A DNA stretch of 64,000 nt from Agrobacterium tumefaciens (lineage in GTDB: Bacteria; Pseudomonadota; Alphaproteobacteria; Rhizobiales; Rhizobiaceae). The notes under the pieces are model-generated. The model searched no databases. It was not told the origin of the DNA and worked only from the letters and a program-made list of their open reading frames with translations. The translations under genes were made by a program, and so were the position numbers. The stretch is from NCBI RefSeq assembly GCF_000834635.1, contig NZ_JXQV01000003.1, forward strand, positions 124,001 to 188,000, in the 5' to 3' direction. This document shows, one piece after another, positions 1 through 10,343 of the stretch. The first letter of the stretch is position 1. Each line of letters begins with the position of its first letter.

Positions 1-259
1 CGCATAATGTCAGCGCCAGAGCGAAGGCGCCGCCAATGACAAGCGAAATGACCATTCCAAAAAACGATGTGGACAGCGTGTTCAACGCTGCCTGCCACAG
101 AGCCGGATCACTCAGCAGCGGCCACATATCACCCTTCAGGGATGATAGTATGCCCGTATAGGCAAGCCGTCCCAGCGGCAGTGCGCTGAGGAGGAAAACC
201 ACTGTGATGACAAAGGGAAACAGCCAGCGCGGCTGGCTGTTCTGTGAGATTGATGACAA
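1..259 (-). CDS. ABC transporter permease, N-terminal part (runs off the window)
   Basis: The first 86 or so residues of an inner-membrane permease are read on the minus strand. I place the start at a TTG at 259, preceded by GGAGTGG at a suitable distance. The N-terminus MSSISQNSQPRWLF leads into a hydrophobic segment (VITVVFLLSALPLG), then a loop, then a second membrane segment (GMVISLVIGGAFALALT). This is the usual start of AfuB/FbpB-type permeases. It lies about 70 bases downstream of a solute-binding protein gene on the same strand, so the two are one uptake operon. The missing remainder would include the EAA loop. The substrate cannot be told from this fragment. Confidence 0.75.
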   Translation of the reverse strand, partial: MSSISQNSQPRWLFPFVITVVFLLSALPLGRLAYTGILSSLKGDMWPLLSDPALWQAALNTLSTSFFGMVISLVIGGAFALALTLC

Positions 260-328
260 GCGTCCCACTCCATTTCGACGTTATCCCCGGGTCGGCCCCG
301 GGAATAAAATGACGTCGATGTACTCCTA

Positions 329-1312
329 TCAGCCCTTTGAATCGAAGATGTCAGAGAAGGACTTCAGGTCCTTTTCGGAGTTTTTCAAAGCTTCAGGCGC
401 ATTGATGGGCAGAACCTTGATCTTATCACGCGCTGGGAAGCCTGCTGGCAGGGCAACATCGTTGCGGGCTGGAATGTAGCCCAGCTTGACGAAACCTTCC
501 TGGCCCTTGGCAGAGAGAACGTAATCCACGAACTTCTTGGCCGCATCAGCATGCTTGGTGTGCGCCAAAATGCCGACAGGCTCGGTCACAGCCGAAACGC
601 CTTCTTCCGGGAATACGAATTCCACCGGCGCGCCCTTGGCCTTTTCACGAATTGGCATGTAGTCGACAACCACGCCATAGGCCTTTTCGCCTGATGCAAC
701 GGACTTCAACACCGCGCCGTTACCACCTGCGGCAATCGCCCCATTGGCCTTGAGCGCCTTGTAATAATCCCAGCCGAGTGTGCTGACACCGGCGAGTGTC
801 TGCGCGTGAATGAGGGCTGCACCTGAGGTCAGCGGGCTTGGCATGGTCACCAGTCCTTTGGCTTCCGGCTTTTCCAGATCTTTCCAGCTGGTCGGCTTCA
901 TGGCGGCCTGCGTGTTGTACATGATGCCAGTGGTGATCAGCTTCGTGGAGTAATAATAACCTTCCGCATCATAAAGCGCCGCATCGTAATGGGCCGCTTC
1001 CGGCGATTTGTAGGCCAGCAGTTGCTTGTTCTGCTTCATGCGCTCCAGCGTTACCGTATCGGCAATCAACAGAACGTCCGCCGCGGCATTGCCCGCCTCG
1101 ATCTCGGCCATCAGCTTGGCCATGATCTTCGGCGTTCCATCGCGAACCCATTCGATATCGATGCCGGGGTTTGCGGCCTTGAAGCCATCGACCGTGGCCT
1201 GCGCATCTTCATTCGGCTGGCTGGTATAAAGCACCAGATCAGCAGCCTGCGCGCTGCCTACCAGAATACCCAGCGAAACGATGGCAGTGAAAGTGGAGAG
1301 GAGCGTTTTCAT
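329..1312 (-). CDS. ABC transporter periplasmic substrate-binding protein (Fe3+/AfuA or aminoethylphosphonate type)
   Basis: A 327-residue secreted binding protein. Residues 1-23 form a Sec signal peptide ending in SAQA. The mature part opens with ADLVLYTSQPNEDAQATVDGF, the start seen in the extracellular binding-protein family that holds FbpA/AfuA iron binders and phosphonate binders. An EGYYYST segment near residue 120 is of the kind that supplies tyrosine ligands in FbpA proteins, but I cannot map the ligands with certainty. It would capture the substrate in the periplasm and hand it to the permease encoded next on the same strand. Iron(III) and 2-aminoethylphosphonate are both plausible substrates, so I leave the symbol blank. 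Confidence 0.85.
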   Translation of the reverse strand: MKTLLSTFTAIVSLGILVGSAQAADLVLYTSQPNEDAQATVDGFKAANPGIDIEWVRDGTPKIMAKLMAEIEAGNAAADVLLIADTVTLERMKQNKQLLAYKSPEAAHYDAALYDAEGYYYSTKLITTGIMYNTQAAMKPTSWKDLEKPEAKGLVTMPSPLTSGAALIHAQTLAGVSTLGWDYYKALKANGAIAAGGNGAVLKSVASGEKAYGVVVDYMPIREKAKGAPVEFVFPEEGVSAVTEPVGILAHTKHADAAKKFVDYVLSAKGQEGFVKLGYIPARNDVALPAGFPARDKIKVLPINAPEALKNSEKDLKSFSDIFDSKG

Positions 1313-1437
1313 GAATGCGGTTCCTGTTGATAGCTGGCACCGCTAAAACACATATCCATAACACGTATGTGACAGACAAGTTTTAGCGGCGACGCTGACA
1401 GGTCGTCATTTCAGGAAATAGCCCAAGGACTTCACCG

Positions 1438-2268
1438 TCACAACGTGACAGTGCCCTCGATCAAGGTCGTCACCGCACCACCAATCCAGATATCGTCGCC
1501 AACCTTATCGACACTCACGCGCCCTGCCCGGCCAAGCGCCGTGCCTTGGCTTGCGACGTAATTGCTGGCTGCGATACCGCTACCGATGAGCCATTGGGCA
1601 ATGCCCGCATTCAGGCTGCCCGTAACAGGATCTTCATAGCCATCGGTAAAGGCACGCACTTCAAAGTCAGCATCGATTTCACCGCCACAGGGCGCCACGA
1701 CACCAACGTGGAACCCCGCGTAAAGAGCGCTATAATCTGGCTTTATATCAAGCACATCCTGACGACTGCGCAGCAGCAGAGAAAGCCAGCCGGGACCATT
1801 ATCCGTCCAATTCGCGCCGACGATGGTCTCGGGCGACAATGCGAGCGCCGCCCTCACCTTCTCCAGCGTTTCAGCATCCACCGGGCCGGATTTGCGCAAG
1901 GGTGGCGCGGCAAAAGCCAGCTTGCCATTATCAACCCTGACACGAACGAGACCCGCCTCGCATTGCTGCAATACCTCCTGCACACCGGCTTTGTGGTTGT
2001 GGCACAGCCAGACATGGCACGTGCCAAGCGTCGGGTGGCCGGCAAAAGGCAACTCCTTGTTCGGGGTGAAGATGCGCACGCGATAATCCGCGCCAGGCTC
2101 GCTTGGTTTCAGAATGAATGTCGTTTCGCTGAGGTTGGTCCAGTTGGCAAAGGCCGCCATCTGCTCATCCGTCAGCCCATCCGCATCGCACACCACGGCA
2201 AGCGGGTTACCCTTCATAGGCTGCTCGGAAAAGACGTCTACCTGCTGAAATGCGTGCTGACTGGACAT
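1438..2268 (-). CDS. PhzF family isomerase/epimerase-like protein
   Basis: A 276-residue cytoplasmic protein of the PhzF/diaminopimelate-epimerase fold. The start at 2268 (MSSQHAFQQVDVFSEQ) has AGAGGA six bases upstream, so I prefer it to an in-frame ATG 11 codons earlier. The N-terminal half carries the family signature QVDVFSEQPMKGNPLAVV and NLSETTF. The Glu of that motif is the catalytic acid/base in PhzF. The C-terminal half has PVTGSLNAGIAQWL, the second characteristic motif. No phenazine genes are nearby, so this is a housekeeping paralogue of unknown substrate. It lies downstream of an aminotransferase on the same strand, with a palindromic repeat between them. Confidence 0.88.
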   Translation of the reverse strand: MSSQHAFQQVDVFSEQPMKGNPLAVVCDADGLTDEQMAAFANWTNLSETTFILKPSEPGADYRVRIFTPNKELPFAGHPTLGTCHVWLCHNHKAGVQEVLQQCEAGLVRVRVDNGKLAFAAPPLRKSGPVDAETLEKVRAALALSPETIVGANWTDNGPGWLSLLLRSRQDVLDIKPDYSALYAGFHVGVVAPCGGEIDADFEVRAFTDGYEDPVTGSLNAGIAQWLIGSGIAASNYVASQGTALGRAGRVSVDKVGDDIWIGGAVTTLIEGTVTL

Positions 2269-2308
2269 GGAGAATCCTCTCGTTGGGATGGCGCAGAACA
2301 AGACTAGT

Positions 2309-2392
2309 CGTCACCCTCGGGCTTGTCCCGAGGGTCTAACTACGTTTGATTTTGGGGTGCGTTAGATCCTCGGGACAAGCCCGAGGATGACG
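2309..2392. repeat. 84-bp palindromic intergenic element, copy A
   Basis: The outer 32-base arms (starting CGTCACCCTCGGGCTTGTCC, ending CCGAGGATGACG) are inverted repeats with two mismatches. Each arm also contains a smaller hairpin, CCTCGGG-CTTGT-CCCGAGG. The reverse complement of this element matches the one at 7819-7902 at 80 of 84 positions. It sits in the short gap between two minus-strand genes and could fold in their mRNA. The size and nested palindrome resemble the RIME class of Rhizobium intergenic mosaic elements, but I cannot confirm identity. Confidence 0.9.
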
Positions 2393-2406
2393 TAAAAAAC
2401 GACCGC

Positions 2407-3651
2407 TTAGACCAGCGGCATGGTCGCAGATGTTGTCGCTTCCGCGCTGGCAATCAGGCGACCAAGGCGCTTGATGCCTTCATCAATCATCTCCTCATTG
2501 GCGCAGGAAAAGCTGATGCGCAGCGTGTTGGAACCGGAGCCATCTGCGAAGAAGGCCTTGCCCGGCACGAAAGCCACGCGCTCTGTCGAAAGAGACTTTG
2601 CCAGAAGCTCTGCTCCATCAAGGCCTTCCGGCAACGTCACCCAGATGAACATGCCGCCTTCGGGCCGAACCCAGCGGGCGGATTTGGGCATATACTTGTC
2701 CAGCGCCACCAGCATCGCATCACGCCGCGCACTATAAGCAGCCTTGATCTTGGCGACTTGCTCGTCGAAACCACGCGAAGCCACATGTTCGACAGCCATC
2801 TGGTTGATGGTCGAGGAATGCAGATCGGCAGCCTGTTTCATCAGCACCAGCTTGCGGATGACAGGCATGGCAGCAACCACGAAACCAACACGCAAGCCAG
2901 GCGCCAGCGTCTTGGAGAAGCTACCGGAATAGATGGTGCGCGTCTGCTCGATACCGCCGCTGCGGGCAATATCCAGCGCGAGAATTGGCGTGACCGGCTC
3001 ACCATCAAAACGCAGGTTCTGATAGGCACCGTCCTCGATAACGGCGATGTCCAGCTCGTCAGCCAGCTCCAGAACCCGGTTGCGGCCTGCAAGATCGACA
3101 GTCTCGCCTGTGGGGTTGGAAAAGTCAGCAGAAAGATATGCAAACTTCACGGCACCACCGGCCTTCGTCGCGTTGTCGCGGTAGGTCTGCGGCGTGCGGT
3201 TGCCAGAAGGGTTCAGCTGGTCATAGGTCGGCTCATAGGCATTGAAGGCCGAGAGCGCGCCGAGATAGGTCGGCCACGTCACCAGTGCTGTATCATTGGG
3301 CGAAATGAACAGCTTGCCCAGATAATCCAGCGCCTGCTGCGAGCCTGATGTGATGAAAACGTTATCGACAGCGCATTCGATGCCGATCTTGGCCATGTCC
3401 TGCACAATCCATTCGCGCAGCGGTTTGTAGCCTTCGCTGACGGAATATTGCAGAGCGGAGCTCACCTTCGGACCGGAAAAGATATCTTCATAGGCCTGAC
3501 GGAATTCCTCATCCGGAAACAGGGCAGGATCGGGAATGCCACCGGCAAACGAGATGATGTCGGGCTGCTCCAGAAGCTTCAGCAGTTCGCGAATTTCGGA
3601 TGCCTTCATGCGCGATGAGCGCGTGGCGAAAATCTGTTCCCAGTCAAGCAT
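2407..3651 (-). CDS. PLP-dependent class I/II aminotransferase (2-aminoadipate/MocR-type catalytic domain)
   Basis: A 414-residue aminotransferase. The start has GAGGAAACGAACCC before the ATG. The N-terminus reads RSSRMKASEIRELLKLLEQPDIISFAGGIPDPALFP, typical of the LysN / 2-aminoadipate aminotransferase group. SNPTG near residue 180 contacts the cofactor. SGSFSKTLAPGLRVG near 245 contains the Schiff-base lysine. EGGMFIWVTLPEG and the Arg of TLRISFS near 380 bind the substrate carboxylate. There is no N-terminal GntR domain, so it is an enzyme and not a MocR regulator. The amino-acid substrate (aminoadipate, branched-chain or aromatic) cannot be fixed from sequence alone. Confidence 0.88.
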   Translation of the reverse strand: MLDWEQIFATRSSRMKASEIRELLKLLEQPDIISFAGGIPDPALFPDEEFRQAYEDIFSGPKVSSALQYSVSEGYKPLREWIVQDMAKIGIECAVDNVFITSGSQQALDYLGKLFISPNDTALVTWPTYLGALSAFNAYEPTYDQLNPSGNRTPQTYRDNATKAGGAVKFAYLSADFSNPTGETVDLAGRNRVLELADELDIAVIEDGAYQNLRFDGEPVTPILALDIARSGGIEQTRTIYSGSFSKTLAPGLRVGFVVAAMPVIRKLVLMKQAADLHSSTINQMAVEHVASRGFDEQVAKIKAAYSARRDAMLVALDKYMPKSARWVRPEGGMFIWVTLPEGLDGAELLAKSLSTERVAFVPGKAFFADGSGSNTLRISFSCANEEMIDEGIKRLGRLIASAEATTSATMPLV

Positions 3652-3888
3652 GGGTTCGTTTCCTCTTATGTGTTCTTCTGCGCATAGATGTATAGAAACA
3701 TCGATAGGTCAGCAATGCTGACTTATCGAGTTTCGGTACGGTTTCACGATATTTCTGAGCATGCTCCCGGACGCAGCACAGGCATACATGCTTGCAAAAG
3801 AGTCTTCAATCGACGCTAAGACGGATTGACGCCGAAGGCTTTTCCGGGTTCGAGTGCGCCAACTTGATTTCCGCATGGAGGAGAAGAA

Positions 3889-4341
3889 ATGCTCAAGAAT
3901 ATCGACCCCGCGCTGAACGCCGATGTGCTGCACGCGCTGCGCGCCATGGGCCACGCAGACACGCTCGTCATTACGGACACCAATTTTCCGTCAGACAGCA
4001 TTGCGCAACACACGACCGTCGGTCAGGTTCTGCGCATGGAGAACATCTCCGCCGCCCGCGCCATGAAGGCCATTCTTTCCGTCTTCCCTCTCGACACCCC
4101 CATCCAGCCCTCCGTCGGGCGTATGGAAGTCATGGGCGCACCAGACCAGATCGAACCGGTTCAGGCAGAAGTCCAGGCGGAAATCGATGCTGCGGAAGGC
4201 CAGTCAGCGCCGATGTATGGCATCGAACGTTTTGCTTTCTATGAGCAGGCCAAGAACGCCTATTGCGTCATCACCACAGGCGAAACCCGTTTTTACGGCT
4301 GCTTCATTCTGACCAAGGGTGTCATTGCGCCGAAGGGCTGA
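3889..4341 (+). CDS. RbsD/FucU family sugar mutarotase
   Basis: A 150-residue protein matching RbsD/FucU over its whole length. MLKNIDPALNADVLHALRAMGHADTLVI at the N-terminus carries the catalytic His of HAD, followed by DTNFPSDS. YGIERFAFYEQAK and ETRFYGCFILTKGVI form the conserved C-terminus. Family members interconvert the anomers of fucose or ribose, usually to feed a kinase or isomerase. No sugar transporter or fucose operon is adjacent, so the sugar is unknown. A strong GGAGGAGAAG ribosome-binding site precedes the ATG. It converges on ilvC, and both share the hairpin at 4371-4402. Confidence 0.88.
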   Translation: MLKNIDPALNADVLHALRAMGHADTLVITDTNFPSDSIAQHTTVGQVLRMENISAARAMKAILSVFPLDTPIQPSVGRMEVMGAPDQIEPVQAEVQAEIDAAEGQSAPMYGIERFAFYEQAKNAYCVITTGETRFYGCFILTKGVIAPKG

Positions 4342-4370
4342 TCCCGGCCGCAGCACATGCTTTAATAAAC

Positions 4371-4402
4371 AAAAGGCCGGAGCTTTCGCTCCGGCCTTCT
4401 TT
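4371..4402. terminator. Bidirectional rho-independent terminator (RbsD/FucU gene and ilvC)
   Basis: An 11-bp GC-rich stem (AAGGCCGGAGC with GCTCCGGCCTT) and a TTTC loop. A T-rich tail follows on the plus side and a run of A precedes it, giving U on the minus transcript. It lies between two convergent genes and can end both. Confidence 0.88.
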
Positions 4403-4423
4403 CATTCAGTCTTGAACTGACGC

Positions 4424-6155
<1,732 letters not shown>

Positions 6156-6173
6156 TCCATTTGCTCAATATGT

Positions 6174-6188
6174 ACCGTACCGTACGGT
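6174..6188. promoter_or_regulatory. Putative TetR operator upstream of the TetR gene
   Basis: ACCGTACCGTACGGT contains the perfect palindrome ACCGTACGGT (6179-6188) with an overlapping extra half-site. It lies 18-33 bases upstream of the regulator's start codon, where an autorepressing TetR would bind. The assignment is by position and symmetry only. Confidence 0.55.
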
Positions 6189-6317
6189 TCGAGTGGTTTT
6201 AAGCGGAGCGTCGTGAAGGGTCAAGCATTTTTTTGAACGGAGAAGACGAATTGACGCGTCGCAATATGAGCGCCATCGAATGAGCCGTATTTCTTGATGA
6301 AATATTCAAGCCAGCAA

Positions 6318-6725
6318 TCAGGCCTGATCTTCAAACCTCTTACGCGCAGCCACAACAGCATCGTGGTTCTCAAGCGCCCAATTGATGACCTCCGAGAGCG
6401 GGCGATAAAGCGAGCGGCCCAGCGGGGTCATGCTATATTCCACACTCGGCGGCTTGGTGGGGAAAACCTCGCGGTGAATGTATCCATCGCGCTGAAGGTC
6501 GCGCAATGTCTGCGTCAACATGCGCTGGGAAATATCCGGCACCATGCGGCGAAGCTCACCGAAGCGATAGGGACGCTCAGCAAGAGCCTGCAACAGCAGC
6601 GTCGACCACTTGCCGCCAATGTGACTCAGAAGGTCACGCACCGGGCAATTGTCAAAATCCAGATTGGTGAAGTCCGGCAGGGGCGCGGAGGCCGTGGGTT
6701 TCAGTCTGGAAATTGTCGCACTCAT
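6318..6725 (-). CDS. HxlR-type winged-helix regulator, QorR-like
   Basis: A 135-residue HxlR-family DNA-binding protein. [61 protein letters not shown] covers the winged helix. The cysteine at residue 27, at the start of the domain, is in the position used for thiol sensing in several HxlR proteins (YodB, HypR, QorR). It is divergent from a QorB-like quinone/aldehyde oxidoreductase across 135 bases. The same divergent arrangement is known in Escherichia coli as qorR(ytfH)-qorB(ytfG). I infer repression of that oxidoreductase, relieved by electrophile or disulfide stress. Confidence 0.88.
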   Translation of the reverse strand: MSATISRLKPTASAPLPDFTNLDFDNCPVRDLLSHIGGKWSTLLLQALAERPYRFGELRRMVPDISQRMLTQTLRDLQRDGYIHREVFPTKPPSVEYSMTPLGRSLYRPLSEVINWALENHDAVVAARKRFEDQA

Positions 6726-6860
6726 GCTGGTTCCCTTTTGGTAACGTAGGGCTTAAAAAATGCCTTCTTTACACAAAGCGGTCAATTCCTATTTTAGACT
6801 TACTCTCTTTTTGAGACCAGCAATCCGCACCACCGTCAAATTGCAAAAAAGGAATATCAT

Positions 6861-7748
6861 ATGAGCAAAATTCTTGTGACCGGCGCATCTGGCCAACTGG
6901 GTCAGGCCGTTATACGCCACCTTCTGGAAACCTATGGCGTCAACGCATCCAACATCGTTGCTGCGAGCCGCGATACATCCAAGCTTTCTGCGCTGGCAGC
7001 AAAGGGTGTAGAAACCCGCACAGCCGATTTTGATGACGCAGCCTCCCTCGACGCAGCCTTTGCAGGTATCGATACAGCCCTGCTTATTTCCACAGATGCT
7101 CTTGCTGTTCCCGGCCAGCGCCTGACGCAGCACAAGGCGGCCGTGGCAGCGGCGGCAAAGGCTGGCATCAAGCATATTGCCTACACATCCATGCAGAAGC
7201 CGGACACATCGCTGGTCACCTTCGCGCCGGACCATCTGGGCACCGAAGAGGCCATCAAGGCAAGCGGCGTACCTTACACCATCCTGCGCAACGCATGGTA
7301 CCATGAGAACTACATGCATGGCATGCCGCACAATGTGCAGGCCGGTCAGTGGTTCACCGCAACGGCTGACGGCAAGGTGCCGAACATTGCCCGCGACGAC
7401 TGCGCCCGCGCGGCGGCAGCGGTTTTGGCCAAGGGCAAGGCTGAAAACAAGACCTACGACATCACCGGCCCGCAATCACTCGACGCCGATCAGATTGGAG
7501 ACATCATCTCGAAGATCACCGGCAAACCGCTGGCCGTCATCAAGGTTTCCCCTGCCGATTTGCAAAAAGGTATAGAAGGCGCAGGCCTTCCCTCCTTCGT
7601 GGCACAGATGCTCGCATCAGCCGATGCCAACATTGCTGCCGGTAACTTTGATATCGTGACCGATGATTACGAAACGCTCACGGGGCAAAAGCCACAGACG
7701 CTTGAGGCTTTCTTTGAAGCGCACAAGGCTGCATTGCTGTCAGCCTGA
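6861..7748 (+). CDS. NAD(P)H:quinone oxidoreductase QorB-like (NmrA/SDR family)
   Basis: A 295-residue atypical short-chain dehydrogenase. LVTGASGQLGQAVIRHLLETYG at residues 4-25 is the dinucleotide-binding loop. AGIKHIAYTSMQKPD and VPYTILRNAWYHENYM are characteristic of the NmrA/YtfG group. The usual Ser-Tyr-Lys triad is not conserved as YxxxK, as expected for this branch. AAAGGAATATC before the ATG is a clear ribosome-binding site. E. coli QorB reduces quinones with NADPH, and I infer a similar detoxifying role here. It is divergently paired with an HxlR regulator. Confidence 0.88.
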   Translation: MSKILVTGASGQLGQAVIRHLLETYGVNASNIVAASRDTSKLSALAAKGVETRTADFDDAASLDAAFAGIDTALLISTDALAVPGQRLTQHKAAVAAAAKAGIKHIAYTSMQKPDTSLVTFAPDHLGTEEAIKASGVPYTILRNAWYHENYMHGMPHNVQAGQWFTATADGKVPNIARDDCARAAAAVLAKGKAENKTYDITGPQSLDADQIGDIISKITGKPLAVIKVSPADLQKGIEGAGLPSFVAQMLASADANIAAGNFDIVTDDYETLTGQKPQTLEAFFEAHKAALLSA

Positions 7749-7818
7749 GATTTGCGATAGTGGCTCTGGAAATGGGCCATCATCGGGCATGTTTGCTACC
7801 TACATTCGTCACACGCAA

Positions 7819-7902
7819 CGTCATCCTCGGGCCTGTCCCGAGGATCTAACGCACCCCAACAGCAAACGTGGTTAGACCCTCGGGACAAGCCCGAGGGTGA
7901 CG
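7819..7902. repeat. 84-bp palindromic intergenic element, copy B (inverted relative to copy A)
   Basis: The same nested-palindrome design as 2309-2392. Reverse complemented, it differs from that copy at only four positions, three of them in the central loop. It sits between the convergent 3' ends of the QorB-like gene and ndh, where it could act as a terminator-like or mRNA-protecting structure for both. No direct target duplication is obvious around it. Confidence 0.9.
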
Positions 7903-7970
7903 GCGGGAAAGGTTTCAACCAAAATCGAAGTCAGTCATCATCGGCTCGAATAGATTGGCGAACCCGCTAA

Positions 7971-9236
7971 TCACCCCTCGTCCTTGAGGGTCTCTTTCTG
8001 CGTAATCAACCGCGCGCTGTGCTGCCCGCTGAGATAGATCCACAGCCAGCTCCAGGCTACCGCAAGACGCGAGCGGGTGCCGATGAGGAAGTAGATATGG
8101 GCAAGACCCCATATCCACCAAGCCACCACGCCGGTCAGCTTGATCTTGCCGAAATCGGCCACAGCCGCGCTCTTGCCGATGGTGGCGAGATTGCCCTGAT
8201 GGCGGTAGCTAAACACAGGTTGCTCCGCCTTGCCCGCAAGCCGTGCCTTGATCACCTCGGCCACATAGGCGCCCTGTTGCTTTGCGGCGGGCGCGACGCC
8301 TGGAACCGGCTTGCCATTCTCCTGCATGACGGATGCGGTATCTCCGATGACGAAAATATTCGGATCGCTGGCTATGTTCAGATGCGGACCAACCTCCGCA
8401 CGCCCTGCCCTGTCGGCTTCCGAACCAAGCCATTTAGCCGCTGGTGAGGCCTGCACCCCTGCGGCCCAGATCATGGTGCGGGCGGGCGTAAACACGTCGC
8501 CAATCGTCACGCCATCTTCAGTGCAAGCCGAAACAGGCGTGCCGAGCAGAACCTCCACCCCAAGCCGTTCCAGCGCGCGCTTTGTGTAGGCCGAAAGGTC
8601 TTCGGTAAAGGCAGGCAGAACCCGCGGCCCCGCCTCAACCAGCAAAACCCGGGTGTTGCGCGTATCCACATTGCGAAACTCTGGTGGCAAGACCCGGTGG
8701 GCAAGCTCTGCGATCATGCCCGCCATCTCGACGCCGGTTGGCCCGGCGCCAATCACCACGAATGTCAGGTGTGCCTGTATCTCTTCAGCGGTCTTGGCCA
8801 ACTCGGCGCGCTCGAATGCCAGCAACAGACGGCGGCGGATGGTCGTCGCATCCTCCAGCGTTTTGAGACCCGGAGCATGCTTTTCCCAGGCGTCATTGCC
8901 GAAATAGGCATGGCGAGCACCGGTGGCCAGAACCAGCGTATCGAAAGGCACGGCCTCGCCCGATTTCAGGATGACGCTGCGGTTTTCACGATCAATGCCG
9001 CCCACTTCCGCCAGCAGCGTGGTCACCTCGGCCCGGTCACGATAGAGCCGCCGGATGGGCCAGGCGATTTCAGATGTCGCAAGCGCCGTGGTCGCAACCT
9101 GGTAGAGCAGCGGCTGAAACAGATGGTGGTTGCGACGGTCGATCAGGGTGATGCGAACCGGGGCACCTTTAAGCCCGTGAACGACTTGCAGGCCGCCAAA
9201 ACCACCTCCGACAACGACCACGTGATGATTTTGCAT
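7971..9236 (-). CDS. ndh: Type II NADH dehydrogenase (NDH-2)
   Basis: A 421-residue single-subunit flavoprotein that passes electrons from NADH to quinone at the inner membrane without pumping protons. HHVVVVGGGFGGLQVVHGL at residues 3-21 is the FAD-binding loop. FVVIGAGPTGVEMAGMIAELAH near residue 160 is the NADH-binding loop. VFVIGDTASV near 300 closes the flavin site, and APAAKQQGAYVAEVI follows. A C-terminal hydrophobic stretch (GVVAWWIWGLAHIYFLIG) probably anchors it to the membrane. The frame stays open 100 codons upstream, but the family N-terminus is at MQNHHVVVVGG, so I start at 9236. Confidence 0.93.
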   Translation of the reverse strand: MQNHHVVVVGGGFGGLQVVHGLKGAPVRITLIDRRNHHLFQPLLYQVATTALATSEIAWPIRRLYRDRAEVTTLLAEVGGIDRENRSVILKSGEAVPFDTLVLATGARHAYFGNDAWEKHAPGLKTLEDATTIRRRLLLAFERAELAKTAEEIQAHLTFVVIGAGPTGVEMAGMIAELAHRVLPPEFRNVDTRNTRVLLVEAGPRVLPAFTEDLSAYTKRALERLGVEVLLGTPVSACTEDGVTIGDVFTPARTMIWAAGVQASPAAKWLGSEADRAGRAEVGPHLNIASDPNIFVIGDTASVMQENGKPVPGVAPAAKQQGAYVAEVIKARLAGKAEQPVFSYRHQGNLATIGKSAAVADFGKIKLTGVVAWWIWGLAHIYFLIGTRSRLAVAWSWLWIYLSGQHSARLITQKETLKDEG

Positions 9237-9313
9237 GATATCCGCCTTCCAAAACAAACAAGCCGTGCAAACGGTGCACGGCTTGGCAGTATAGGCGCTA
9301 AAATTGACGATAG

Positions 9314-10069
9314 TTATGAAATAGACTGACCGCAGGCGCGGCAAAAACGCCGTACCGTTTCCGCCATGCCATATTCCAGGGCATCCGCCGTCAGCCCATG
9401 GCCAATGGAAACCTCCGCCAGATAGGGAATTCTCCCCATCAGGGCTGGCAGATTGACAACCGTCAGATCGTGACCTGCATTCACACCAAGTCCCAGGGCT
9501 TTGGCGTGATCGGCAGTCGCGCCCAATTTCTCCAGCCACATCTGCGCTTCCTCGGGCTTATCGTAACCGCCGCCATAGGGGCCGGTGTAAAGCTCGATCC
9601 GCGCGGCACGCGTATCGGCGGCCAGTTGCACCGCGTCCTTGTCGCCATCGCCATCTGCAAAGAGGGAAACGCGCATTCCGCCTGCGGTCAGGCGCGCAAC
9701 TGTTTCCTTCAAGAAAGTAGAGTGCTTTCGAAAATCCCAGCCGTGATCGGATGTCGCCTGCGATGGGTCATCAGGCACAAGCGTCACCTGCTCGGGCTGC
9801 GCTTCCTCACACAGCAGCAGAAAGTCTTCGGACGGATAGCCCTCGATGTTGAATTCGGCGTCCGGATATTCGTCGTCGATCAATGCGCGCAAAACCGGCA
9901 GATCGGAAAAACGGATATGGCGCTGGTCAGGCCGAGGGTGAACCGTCAGCCCGCTGGCCCCAGCCGCCAGCGCGATGCGGCCGAAATTCGCGACGTCAGG
10001 CCAAGGCAGATCCCGGCGGTTTCGAAGCATTGCGATGGCGTTGAGATTGACGGAGAGTTTGGCTGGCAT
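9314..10069 (-). CDS. pdxJ: Pyridoxine 5'-phosphate synthase
   Basis: A 251-residue enzyme that condenses 3-amino-2-oxopropyl phosphate with deoxyxylulose 5-phosphate, the last ring-forming step of the DXP-dependent vitamin B6 route. [19 protein letters not shown] is the conserved first strand. [17 protein letters not shown] holds the catalytic and phosphate-binding residues. [30 protein letters not shown] and [14 protein letters not shown] follow in order. The length is normal (240-255). The open frame extends upstream past this ATG, but those residues are not part of PdxJ. Confidence 0.95.
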   Translation of the reverse strand: MPAKLSVNLNAIAMLRNRRDLPWPDVANFGRIALAAGASGLTVHPRPDQRHIRFSDLPVLRALIDDEYPDAEFNIEGYPSEDFLLLCEEAQPEQVTLVPDDPSQATSDHGWDFRKHSTFLKETVARLTAGGMRVSLFADGDGDKDAVQLAADTRAARIELYTGPYGGGYDKPEEAQMWLEKLGATADHAKALGLGVNAGHDLTVVNLPALMGRIPYLAEVSIGHGLTADALEYGMAETVRRFCRACGQSIS

Positions 10070-10343
10070 GGTCGGACCGCTTTTTACAATGTGTGAGCCC
10101 ACTGTTTCCCCCACTCTGCCGTTTGCCGCAAGCGACTTGCCGAAAATAATTGAAAACTTCGGAACCAAGTTCGGCTGCCCGCATTGTAGAGGCAGTTGGG
10201 GCTGGGAATGTATTATGTCTAACGAATATTTTGACGCGGTCATAGATCGCGAAAAACATATCCAATTTGGTGTCGTCATCGAAGCGGGGAAAAATGCCGG
10301 CTGGAAAGCGACGCCCATAAGCGATGCAGGAAAGCCCAGACAA

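Noticed and set aside
1438-3651. PhzF-family gene beside an aminotransferase, considered as part of a phenazine pathway.
   Set aside because: None of phzA-E or phzG is present. PhzF-like proteins are common housekeeping paralogues.
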